Below are positions 1 through 5,963 of a DNA stretch of 7,651 nt, one piece after another. The notes under the pieces were generated by a model. The model was not told the DNA's origin, ran no database searches, and worked only from the letters and a program-made list of their open reading frames with translations. The stretch's first letter is position 1. Each line of letters opens with the position of its first letter. Made by a program: the position numbers and the translations under genes. The DNA comes from Actinobacteria bacterium RBG_16_64_13 (GTDB lineage Bacteria > Actinomycetota > Thermoleophilia > RBG-16-64-13). Where the stretch lies: positions 42,148-49,798 of the forward strand of contig MELN01000053.1 of NCBI GenBank assembly GCA_001768675.1, given 5' to 3'.

Positions 1-2517
1 TTCCTCACCGAACGGGGACACCAGGTCATGATCTACGACGCCGAGGGCGAGCCGGGTGGCCAGATGCGCTACAGCATCCCGGAATTCCGCCTGCCCAAGG
101 CGGTCCTCGAGCAGGAACTCAAGCCCTTATGGGAAGCGGGAGTACGTTTCGTAGGCGATTCCGCCTTCGCCCGCGAGGACGGCTTTGAGGGGCTTCTGGA
201 CGCCGGCTTCGACGCCGTCGTCATTACCGTGGGCGGCGAGGAAGAACCAGGGCAGACCATCCCCGGTCACGATGCCATGCTGAGTGGTGGCGCGGGATTG
301 AGCCACGGCACGGTGCTGAGCGGACGTGAAGTCCTGCGCCGTGCGCGGGAAGGCCAGGCAGTGACCTTCATCGACACAGTGATCGTGGATGGCGGCGGTG
401 TCGCCGCCATGGATACTGCCCGCACGGCATTGCGCTCGGGCGCCTCCCAGGTCGTGGTCATCACCCGGCATCAGGCCGACGACCTCCCAGCCGGGGGCCG
501 GAATCTTGCAGCCGCCCTAGAGGAGGGAGTCAAGTTCGAGTTCGGGGCCACCGTCAAGCGGTTGCTCACCAAGGGCGGAAGGGCTCACGGAGTGGAGTGC
601 ACTCGAGGCGGGTCGGACTTCGAGGTGAACGGCACTGCCGTCATCTTCTCCGACGATCCGACGGCCGGAGACCACCTTCAGGCCGATCCTCATACCGGCC
701 GCACATCCCGCGAGGGGTTGTTCGCCGCCGGGGACGCCGTGGGTGGAGTCCAATCGGTGATCCACGCCGTCGCGGGTGGAAAACGCGCGGCCTTGGCCGC
801 CGACGCCTGGATGCGGGGCGAAGACCTCGCGAGACTGGAGCGGGAGTTGGCCGCGTTTGCCGCGCTGCCGTATCAAGAGCAGCTCGCCACCGAGCCGGGA
901 CTCGGGGCGCTCGGCCGGCGTTTGGCCGAGCGCGCGCCTGTCTGGCTCAAGATGGGCGCGAGCGCCGAGCCGGCGGCGCGCGCCACCATGCCGAGGGCGG
1001 CAAAGGCCAAGCGGCTTTCGGCCCTCGACGTCGAGGTCGAGAAGGGTCTCAGCCTCGCCGCCGCCCAGGCCGAGGCGGAGCGCTGCCTGCAGTGCACCTG
1101 TCCCAGCCTGGGAACGTGCGACCTGCAGCGGCTGGGAGTGCAGTACGGCCTCAGCGACAACGACATGGTGGTCAAAGGCGCCCGCGTTCGCACCGTCCCG
1201 TGCCAGTACGAGCATCCTTTCATCAGACGCACGATGGAGCGTTGCATCGCCTGCGGACGGTGCGTGAGAGTCTGCCGGGACGTGGCCGGCCCGGCATGCT
1301 ACGACTTCACGGGGCGCGGATTCACTATCAATGTGGACACCCCCTACAGCGAAGCTCTGCAGCTGGCAGACTGCATCACCTGCGGCCGCTGCGTGACCAC
1401 CTGCCCCACCGGAGCCTTGACGTTCAACGAACGTCAACTCACTTCGTTCCGGGTCGACGAGAGCCGCTGCATCCTGTGCCGCCAGTGTGTCGAGGTGTGC
1501 CCGGTGGACGCGCTCAAGGAGACCAACCACTTCGAGGACGCCCGCCAAAGATGGCTGGAACTGGTCGCCCAGGGCAGCCAGCTCGCCGGCGGGCACCGCA
1601 TGTGCGCCGGTTGTGCCGCGCCGGTAGCCGTGCGGCAGGTACTCATGGGCACCAGCAACCCGGTGGTCGTGAGCGCGGCCACCGGCTGTCTCGAAGTGAG
1701 CACCTCCATCTATCCGTACACTTCGTGGAAGGGCAGCTTCATCCACACCGCGTTCGAGAACTCCGCGGCGACTCTGAGCGGAGTCGAGACAGCCTACCGC
1801 GCGCTCAAGAAGAAAGGCGGCATCGAAGAGAAGGTCGACTTCATCGCTTTTGGCGGTGATGGAGGCACCTATGACATCGGCCTGCAGTCGCTCTCCGGTG
1901 CGATGGAGCGCGGTCATAGGATGCTCTACGTCTGCTACGACAACGGCGCATACATGAACACCGGATTCCAGCGCTCGGGCGCCACGCCCATAGGCGCCTG
2001 GACCACAACCAGCCCGGTGGGCGACGCATCATCCGGTAAGGTTCAGAATCGCAAGAACCTCACCGAGATCATGATCGCGCACGGCATCAAGTATGTTGCC
2101 CAGGCATCGCCACACGACCCGCGCGATCTCGTGCGCAAAGCGGCCAAGGCCTTGTCGATCGACGGCCCTACCTTCCTCAACGTCCTGGCGCCCTGCCCAC
2201 GCGGCTGGCGCTCGGACGGCGCGGAGAGCATCGATCTCGCGCGGGAGGCCGTCAACACCGGCTACTGGCCGCTGTTCGAATTCGAGGAGGGCGAGTACCG
2301 GCTCACCTATAGGCCCCATCACAAGCTACCCCTTGCCCACTGGCTCAAGCGTCAGGGCCGTTTCGCGCACTTGTTCCAAGCGGGCAACGAAGAGACGCTC
2401 CTGAACATCGAGGCCTGGGTAGACGACGAGTGGGAGAAACTGCTGCGCAAATGCCACGAGCCGAGCGAAGCGGAGTGGCAGGTTCACCTCCAGGCGAACG
2501 GCTGCCTCTTGCGCTAG
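1..2517 (+). CDS. GltD-like / iron-sulfur / PorB fusion oxidoreductase, 5'-truncated by window edge
   Basis: The frame is open from base 1, so the start lies upstream; the ATG at 28 is internal. Residues here count from the codon at 1-3 (838 visible). Residues 1-270 match GltD/NfnB/DsrL-type flavoproteins: GEPGGQMRYSIPEFRLPK, an NAD(P) motif DGGGVAAMD (130-138) and LFAAGDAVGG near 240. The first FAD-binding GxGxxG should lie just off the left edge. A cysteine motif follows (C362, C365, C367, C373), then two NuoG-like [4Fe-4S] sets (C415/418/421/425 and C458/461/464/468) and a ferredoxin set (C490/493/496/500). Residues 530-790 are a PorB domain with CAGC (535-538), C563 and C732 as likely cluster ligands and a TPP site at GDGG (619-622) and YDN (646-648). 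The inferred role is oxidative decarboxylation of pyruvate or a related 2-oxoacid, with electrons passed through the clusters to FAD/NAD(P), or the reverse. A PorA/gamma partner is expected upstream. The domain calls are secure; substrate and electron direction are inferred. Confidence 0.9.
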   Translation, partial: FLTERGHQVMIYDAEGEPGGQMRYSIPEFRLPKAVLEQELKPLWEAGVRFVGDSAFAREDGFEGLLDAGFDAVVITVGGEEEPGQTIPGHDAMLSGGAGLSHGTVLSGREVLRRAREGQAVTFIDTVIVDGGGVAAMDTARTALRSGASQVVVITRHQADDLPAGGRNLAAALEEGVKFEFGATVKRLLTKGGRAHGVECTRGGSDFEVNGTAVIFSDDPTAGDHLQADPHTGRTSREGLFAAGDAVGGVQSVIHAVAGGKRAALAADAWMRGEDLARLERELAAFAALPYQEQLATEPGLGALGRRLAERAPVWLKMGASAEPAARATMPRAAKAKRLSALDVEVEKGLSLAAAQAEAERCLQCTCPSLGTCDLQRLGVQYGLSDNDMVVKGARVRTVPCQYEHPFIRRTMERCIACGRCVRVCRDVAGPACYDFTGRGFTINVDTPYSEALQLADCITCGRCVTTCPTGALTFNERQLTSFRVDESRCILCRQCVEVCPVDALKETNHFEDARQRWLELVAQGSQLAGGHRMCAGCAAPVAVRQVLMGTSNPVVVSAATGCLEVSTSIYPYTSWKGSFIHTAFENSAATLSGVETAYRALKKKGGIEEKVDFIAFGGDGGTYDIGLQSLSGAMERGHRMLYVCYDNGAYMNTGFQRSGATPIGAWTTTSPVGDASSGKVQNRKNLTEIMIAHGIKYVAQASPHDPRDLVRKAAKALSIDGPTFLNVLAPCPRGWRSDGAESIDLAREAVNTGYWPLFEFEEGEYRLTYRPHHKLPLAHWLKRQGRFAHLFQAGNEETLLNIEAWVDDEWEKLLRKCHEPSEAEWQVHLQANGCLLR

Positions 2518-2532
2518 GTAGGAAGTCTGAAC

Positions 2533-3780
2533 ATGAACGGCATCGAGATACGAAGGCTCGGGGGCGATGAATTCGCCGCTGCTCTCGCGATCTCGGCCAT
2601 TGCGTTCGGCGAGGAATACACCGAGGAGGACGCGGAGGCGTTCCGTCAGGCCTTTGACTTCGACCGCGCGCTCTGTGCTTTCGAGGGTGCCAAGATGGTG
2701 GGAACTTGCGCCGTCCTTCCCTTGGACCTTACCCTTCCCGGTCGGGTGTCCATCCCCCTGGCCGGCCTGACCTGGGTGGCGGTGCTCCCCACCCACCGGC
2801 GCCGCGGCATCCTCCGGCGACTCATGCTCGCCCAGTTCGCCGATATGGCCGTGCGCGGCGAGGCCATCACGGGGCTGGGCGCATCCGAGGGCAACATATA
2901 CGGCCGCTTCGGCTATGGCCCCGCCACCAGTTTCACGAGTTTCTCCGTGGAACGCGCACACGCCGCCTTCCACTCGCACGCTGAGGGAGCGAGCGCCGGG
3001 CGCATCACTCTGCTCGATCGTACCGAGGCGGCCGCTGAGCTCCCGGATATCTACGAGAGTCTCCGCCTTCTGCAGCCCGGCGCGGTCAGCCGTCCCCCGG
3101 GCTGGTGGAAGGCACATCTGCACGATTCTCTGCTCGACCGGGACGGCGCCGGCAAGATGTACCACACCAAGCATGAGACGATCCCAGGAATAGCCGACGG
3201 CTACGTCAGCTACCGCATCAAGGATGAGTGGGCCGGCGTGAGCGCCCAGTACGACGTTCGCGTGGTCGATCTTCTCGCAGCCGATCCGGGGGTCTACAGG
3301 GCGCTGTGGAACTACCTGCTGACCACCGATCTTTGCCAGACAGTCTCCTGCCAGACGGGGCGCACGGACGAGCCGCTACGCTGGCTCCTGGCCGATCCCC
3401 GGCGCTTCAAAGTGAACGCGATGGCGGACTTCCTGTGGCTGCGCTTGCTTGACGTGCCTCGTGCCCTCGCGGCCCGTGCCTATGGCTCGACCGGACGGCT
3501 GGTGCTCGAGGTGGCCGAGACCTTCCCTACCCCAGGTGCGAGTCGTTTCGCACTGGAGGTCCATTCAGCCGGCGGCCCTCAAGTCGAGTGCGCCCACACC
3601 GCCTCCGAGCCCGACCTCACTCTCAAGATCGATGCCCTTGGGGCCGCTTACCTCGGAGGGGTCACCTTCGGCAGTCTGGCGGCGGCGGGGCGCGCGAAGC
3701 AACTGCGGGCAGGCGCGATCGACCACGCCGATGCCATGTTCTCCGGCGGTCCGGCCCCCTTCTGCATGACCGAGTTCTGA
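2533..3780 (+). CDS. eis: Eis-family GNAT N-acetyltransferase
   Basis: This 415-residue protein fits the Eis family of large acetyltransferases, which have two GNAT-like regions and a C-terminal sterol-carrier-like domain (Mycobacterium tuberculosis Eis is about 400 residues). The acetyl-CoA binding segment is visible at residues 82-98, VAVLPTHRRRGILRRLM, followed by ASEGNIYGRFGYG (117-129). Its Tyr128 lies where the family's general acid Tyr is expected. The protein ends in Phe; in mycobacterial Eis the terminal Phe carboxylate takes part in catalysis, so the conserved end supports a working enzyme. Family members acetylate amines, including aminoglycosides, lysines and polyamines; the substrate here is unknown. 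The start is supported by AGGAAG at 2520-2525, seven bases before ATG. The gene begins 15 bases after the redox fusion gene and overlaps the next gene by one base, so all three are probably cotranscribed. No signal peptide or membrane segment is evident. The family call is strong; orthology to the mycobacterial gene is not established. Confidence 0.88.
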   Translation: MNGIEIRRLGGDEFAAALAISAIAFGEEYTEEDAEAFRQAFDFDRALCAFEGAKMVGTCAVLPLDLTLPGRVSIPLAGLTWVAVLPTHRRRGILRRLMLAQFADMAVRGEAITGLGASEGNIYGRFGYGPATSFTSFSVERAHAAFHSHAEGASAGRITLLDRTEAAAELPDIYESLRLLQPGAVSRPPGWWKAHLHDSLLDRDGAGKMYHTKHETIPGIADGYVSYRIKDEWAGVSAQYDVRVVDLLAADPGVYRALWNYLLTTDLCQTVSCQTGRTDEPLRWLLADPRRFKVNAMADFLWLRLLDVPRALAARAYGSTGRLVLEVAETFPTPGASRFALEVHSAGGPQVECAHTASEPDLTLKIDALGAAYLGGVTFGSLAAAGRAKQLRAGAIDHADAMFSGGPAPFCMTEF

Positions 3781-4355
3781 TGCACGACCATGCCGCCTGC
3801 CCCCCGGACCGCGCGCAGCGACTCAATGACCCGCACCGGCTCGAGACCCAGATAAGCGAACAAGAGCTTGCCCATCTCCTGGACCTCGATGGTCACGAAG
3901 ACGTACTCGACCTTGGCAGCGGCACCGGCTTCTACACCGACCGCGTAGCGGCCCTAACCTCGGGAACGGTGTATGCGTTGGACGTGCAGCCCGAGATGCA
4001 CGATCAGTACCGCGCGCGCGGAGTGCCCACTAACGTCAAGCTTGTTCTCGGCGACATCACGCATCTTGCTCTTGGCGTGGCCGGCGTGGACGTCGCTTAC
4101 TCCATCGCCGCGTGGCACGAGACCGCGGGTGAGATGGACCTGCCAGGGTTGATGGAGGCCATGCGGCCGGAGGGTAGGCTTGTGGTGATCGACTGGCGAA
4201 GAGACGCCGATTCGTGGGAGGACGGGCCTCCGAAAGACATCCGCTTCACCGGGGAGGAAGTCGCCCTCTCTCTCGTTCCGCATTTCGCCTCGGCAAAGGC
4301 CGAGAACATCGGCCGCTTCATGTTCGCCGTGGTAGCCCGGCGGGTGGAGGGCTAG
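3780..4355 (+). CDS. Class I SAM-dependent methyltransferase
   Basis: This 191-residue protein has the standard Rossmann methyltransferase motifs. Motif I is VLDLGSGTGFYT (about residues 43-54), followed by an acidic strand end, YALDVQPEM, then LVLGDITHL, then DVAYSIAAWHE, and a late strand, MRPEGRLVVIDWRR. The nearest general resemblance is to UbiE/COQ5-like and methyltransferase type 11 proteins; the acceptor substrate cannot be read from the sequence. I chose the ATG at 3780, which overlaps the TGA of the acetyltransferase gene as TGATG. No clear Shine-Dalgarno is present, so translation probably depends on coupling to the upstream gene. The frame stays open further upstream to an ATG at 3588, but that start would lie deep inside the preceding gene and add residues unlike any methyltransferase. 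The gene ends in a CTAG shared with the convergent arfB. Confidence 0.88.
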   Translation: MHDHAACPPDRAQRLNDPHRLETQISEQELAHLLDLDGHEDVLDLGSGTGFYTDRVAALTSGTVYALDVQPEMHDQYRARGVPTNVKLVLGDITHLALGVAGVDVAYSIAAWHETAGEMDLPGLMEAMRPEGRLVVIDWRRDADSWEDGPPKDIRFTGEEVALSLVPHFASAKAENIGRFMFAVVARRVEG

Positions 4356-4360
4356 TCCTC
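4347..4360. other. Convergent stop junction with shared CTAG
   Basis: The TAG of the methyltransferase gene (4353-4355) and the TAG of arfB on the opposite strand (complement of 4352-4354) both lie in the palindrome CTAG at 4352-4355. A small hairpin surrounds it: GAGGG (4347-4351) can pair with TCCTC (4356-4360), with one G-U pair, leaving CTAG as the loop. There is no U-tract on either strand and no space between the genes, so this is at best a weak terminator. The overlap is directly visible; a termination role is a guess. Confidence 0.4.
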
Positions 4361-4777
4361 GTCGCTGGGCTCGACTGCCCGCTGACGCTTGAGGTCGCTC
4401 CGCCTGCGCTTGTCTTCCAAGCGTTTCCTGTCCACATACTCGGGAACCCGGACGGGGATCCGTTCCGGTTCTTCGGTCAAGGCCTCGCGGAGCAAGTTGA
4501 CGAACCGCTCCACCGCGGCCTCCCGGTTGGCCAACTGGGTCCGATGGCGCTGCGAGACCACACGCAACGTGCCTTCCCGGTTGATCCGCCCGGAGAGGCG
4601 TCTGTGGATCAATTCACGCTGCTCGGCGGAGAGAAGCGGCGAATCCCGCACGCTGAAGAGCAAGGTCACCCGGGTGCTCACCTTGTTCACGTTCTGACCG
4701 CCCGGACCGCTACTGCGCGAAGTGACGAAGGCGTATTCTTCCTCCGGGATGTCCAGGCCCGGGATCACAGAGACCAT
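4352..4777 (-). CDS. arfB: Alternative ribosome-rescue factor / peptidyl-tRNA hydrolase ArfB (YaeJ)
   Basis: This is a 141-residue protein, about the size of E. coli ArfB (140). It carries the release-factor GGQ motif in SRSSGPGGQNVNKVSTRV (residues 20-37, GGQ at 26-28), the catalytic loop that triggers peptidyl-tRNA hydrolysis. There is no codon-recognition domain, as expected for ArfB rather than RF1/RF2. The C-terminal portion (about 108-134, RKRLEDKRRRSDLKRQR) is strongly basic, matching the tail that family members insert into the empty mRNA channel of stalled ribosomes. The last residues are acidic (EPSDED), which is a little unusual. The start at 4777 follows GGGGGAG seven bases upstream on the minus strand. 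It is the last gene of a three-gene minus-strand cluster, 31 bases after the CoA-binding gene. The role is rescue of ribosomes stalled without a stop codon. Confidence 0.93.
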   Translation of the reverse strand: MVSVIPGLDIPEEEYAFVTSRSSGPGGQNVNKVSTRVTLLFSVRDSPLLSAEQRELIHRRLSGRINREGTLRVVSQRHRTQLANREAAVERFVNLLREALTEEPERIPVRVPEYVDRKRLEDKRRRSDLKRQRAVEPSDED

Positions 4778-4808
4778 CGCTTCACTCCCCCGAGAACGCC
4801 CCGGTCAC

Positions 4809-5195
4809 TCAGCGCGTCCTCAGGATGCAGTGACCGGCGATCGCCTCCATCCCGTGCGCCTCGCAGTACGCGAGCGCCTCGTCCGACTCAGCCCCGGGCT
4901 GGAACCACACCTTGTCGACGCCGGCCTCCAGCGCCTCCTTGACCACGGCTTCCCCCTGTTTGGGCGGCACGACGATCAGCACCCGATCCACCGGTTGGGG
5001 CAGAGCGGTCAAGCTTGGGTAGCAGGTCGCGCCTTCCACCCGCTCCGCCTTTGGATTCACGGGGTAGACCTCTTTGCCTCGGCTCAGCAGCTCACGATAG
5101 GTGATGTTGCCGAACTTGCTCCTGTCTTCGGAGGCGCCCACTACCGCCCAGCGGTGTGCGCGGATGAACTCGTCCAGACGTTCTCTGCTGACCAT
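4809..5195 (-). CDS. YccU-type CoA-binding domain protein
   Basis: This 128-residue protein is a single Rossmann-like CoA-binding domain of the YccU/YbaK-neighbour type (CoA_binding_2 family). The motifs appear in order: AVVGASEDRSKFGN (residues 17-30), VYPVNPKAERVEGATCYPSL (43-62), VDRVLIVVPP (69-78) and VDKVWFQPGAES (93-104), ending in GHCILRTR. The length is normal for the family (about 130-140). The domain is related to the nucleotide-binding part of succinyl-CoA synthetase alpha, but no ligase or phospho-histidine domain is attached, so it probably binds CoA or an acyl-CoA without being a synthetase. The biological role of the family is poorly defined. The start at 5195 is well supported by a purine-rich GGGGAGG six bases upstream. 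It lies 23 bases after the HAD gene and 31 before arfB, which argues for one transcript. Confidence 0.9.
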   Translation of the reverse strand: MVSRERLDEFIRAHRWAVVGASEDRSKFGNITYRELLSRGKEVYPVNPKAERVEGATCYPSLTALPQPVDRVLIVVPPKQGEAVVKEALEAGVDKVWFQPGAESDEALAYCEAHGMEAIAGHCILRTR

Positions 5196-5218
5196 GCTCC
5201 TCCTCCCCTCACTCGCCT

Positions 5219-5872
5219 CTAGAGCGACGCGATGACCGCGCTGTCCAAGCCGGCGATGGACTCCAATACCACACTCGCCAAGGCCAGGGCCTCATCGGAG
5301 GGCGGGTAGGCCGGGTTGGGCACGGCGATGACGGCAAGTCCCGCCGAGGCCGCTGCCTGGATCCCGCTCGAGGAGTCCTCCACCGCCGCGGCGCGCTCGG
5401 GGGACGTCCCCATGCGCTCGACGGCCTCCATGTACACATCGGGCTCCGGTTTGCCTCGCCACACTTCGTCCGACGACACCACGGCCCCGAAGCAGGCACG
5501 CACTCCGGCCAAGTCCAATGCGTATTCGATGAGTTCCCGGGGAGACGAGGAAGCTACACCAAGTCGGTATACAGCCGCGAGGCCGGTTATCGTCTCCCGG
5601 GCGCCGGGGATCAGGGGGAGATCGCGGGCGTACCGCTCGCGGAGCGCGCCCACGATGCCTTCATAGATCTCCTGGTCGGACAGATCGACCCCGTTGTTCT
5701 CGCGCATGGAGGCCGCCCATTGCATGGAGTTGGCGCCCATGACTGCTGGTTGGTCGCGCTCGCTCCAGTGTCCTCCGTGCGCCAGTGCAAAATCGAGGCG
5801 CACAGTGTTCCACAACTGCTCCGTGTCGAGGATGACGCCGTCCAGATCGAATATGATCGTGTCGATGCTCAT
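5219..5872 (-). CDS. HAD-superfamily hydrolase, beta-phosphoglucomutase-like
   Basis: This 217-residue protein has all four HAD motifs. Motif I is DLDGVILDT (residues 9-17), with nucleophile Asp9 and general acid/base Asp11. Motif II is VASSSP, with Ser108. Motif III is GKPEPDVY, with Lys141. Motif IV is VEDSSSG, with Glu165 and Asp166. The helical cap between motif I and about residue 90 is of the subclass I (C1) type, as in beta-phosphoglucomutase, phosphoglycolate phosphatase and YniC-like sugar phosphatases. It therefore acts in the cytosol on a small phosphorylated metabolite, which I cannot name. The start at 5872 gives the usual HAD N-terminus, five residues before the motif I strand. 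No Shine-Dalgarno is seen upstream, unlike its neighbours. It is the first gene of the minus-strand cluster and is divergent from guaB. Confidence 0.92.
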   Translation of the reverse strand: MSIDTIIFDLDGVILDTEQLWNTVRLDFALAHGGHWSERDQPAVMGANSMQWAASMRENNGVDLSDQEIYEGIVGALRERYARDLPLIPGARETITGLAAVYRLGVASSSPRELIEYALDLAGVRACFGAVVSSDEVWRGKPEPDVYMEAVERMGTSPERAAAVEDSSSGIQAAASAGLAVIAVPNPAYPPSDEALALASVVLESIAGLDSAVIASL

Positions 5873-5879
5873 CGACCGT

Positions 5880-5885
5880 AGGTTA
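5880..5885 (-). promoter_or_regulatory. Candidate -10 element for HAD gene, possibly leaderless
   Basis: On the minus strand TAACCT fits the TANNNT pattern of a -10 box, and seven bases separate it from the ATG at 5872. A transcript from it would begin at or one base before the start codon, which fits the lack of a Shine-Dalgarno. No -35 match is seen at the usual distance. This is inferred from spacing alone. Confidence 0.25.
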
Positions 5886-5936
5886 ACAGACCTGGCGACG
5901 GGCGGGCCTCTGCATGCAATCGGCGGCGGTATCCGA

Positions 5937-5942
5937 TAGAAT
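5937..5942 (+). promoter_or_regulatory. Candidate -10 element for guaB
   Basis: TAGAAT matches five of six bases of TATAAT and lies eight bases before the guaB Shine-Dalgarno, which would give a leader of about 15 bases. No convincing -35 hexamer is found 16-18 bases upstream. Weak call. Confidence 0.35.
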
Positions 5943-5950
5943 CACGAGAA

Positions 5951-5958
5951 AAGGAGGT
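5951..5958 (+). promoter_or_regulatory. Strong Shine-Dalgarno for guaB
   Basis: AAGGAGGT is a full eight-base complement of the canonical 16S rRNA 3' end, with five bases between it and GTG. It fixes the GTG at 5964 as the start. It is the strongest ribosome binding site in the window. Confidence 0.9.
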
Positions 5959-5963
5959 CGGGA

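Larger units (their letters stand above)
5873..5963. promoter_or_regulatory. Divergent intergenic control region between HAD gene and guaB
   Basis: These 91 bases separate two divergent starts, so they should hold both promoters. Visible elements are a GTTAAC at 5882-5887, a perfect 8-base palindrome TGCATGCA at 5911-5918, and a short inverted repeat, ATCGG (5919-5923) with CCGAT (5933-5937), that abuts the candidate guaB -10 box. Any of these could be an operator, but all are short enough to arise by chance. There is no room for a purine riboswitch and none of its conserved core is seen. Confidence 0.6.

Noticed and set aside
597..1859. Plus-strand open frame (420 codons) overlapping the redox fusion gene in another frame
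   Set aside because: The product is arginine-rich with no domain signal. It is an out-of-frame reading of the same GC-rich gene.
517..1917. Long minus-strand open frame (466 codons) opposite the redox fusion gene
   Set aside because: Its translation is low-complexity, rich in Ala, Gly, Arg and His, with no recognisable motif. The opposite strand carries a clear multi-domain enzyme across the same bases. Such open frames are common opposite GC-rich genes.
2326..3174. Minus-strand open frame opposite the gene 1 / acetyltransferase junction
   Set aside because: It shows no motifs, and both plus-strand genes here are well supported.
3588..3779. Upstream ATG that would extend the methyltransferase by 64 residues
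   Set aside because: It would overlap the C-terminal coding region of the Eis-like gene by nearly 200 bases and add an Arg-rich stretch foreign to methyltransferases. The TGATG start at 3780 is more economical.
4214..5222. Plus-strand open frames opposite arfB and the CoA-binding gene
   Set aside because: They have proline- and arginine-rich translations without motifs, and the minus-strand genes have clear families and ribosome binding sites.
5873..5963. Purine riboswitch or T-box in the guaB leader
   Set aside because: The likely leader is about 15 bases, and none of the conserved core of such elements is present.
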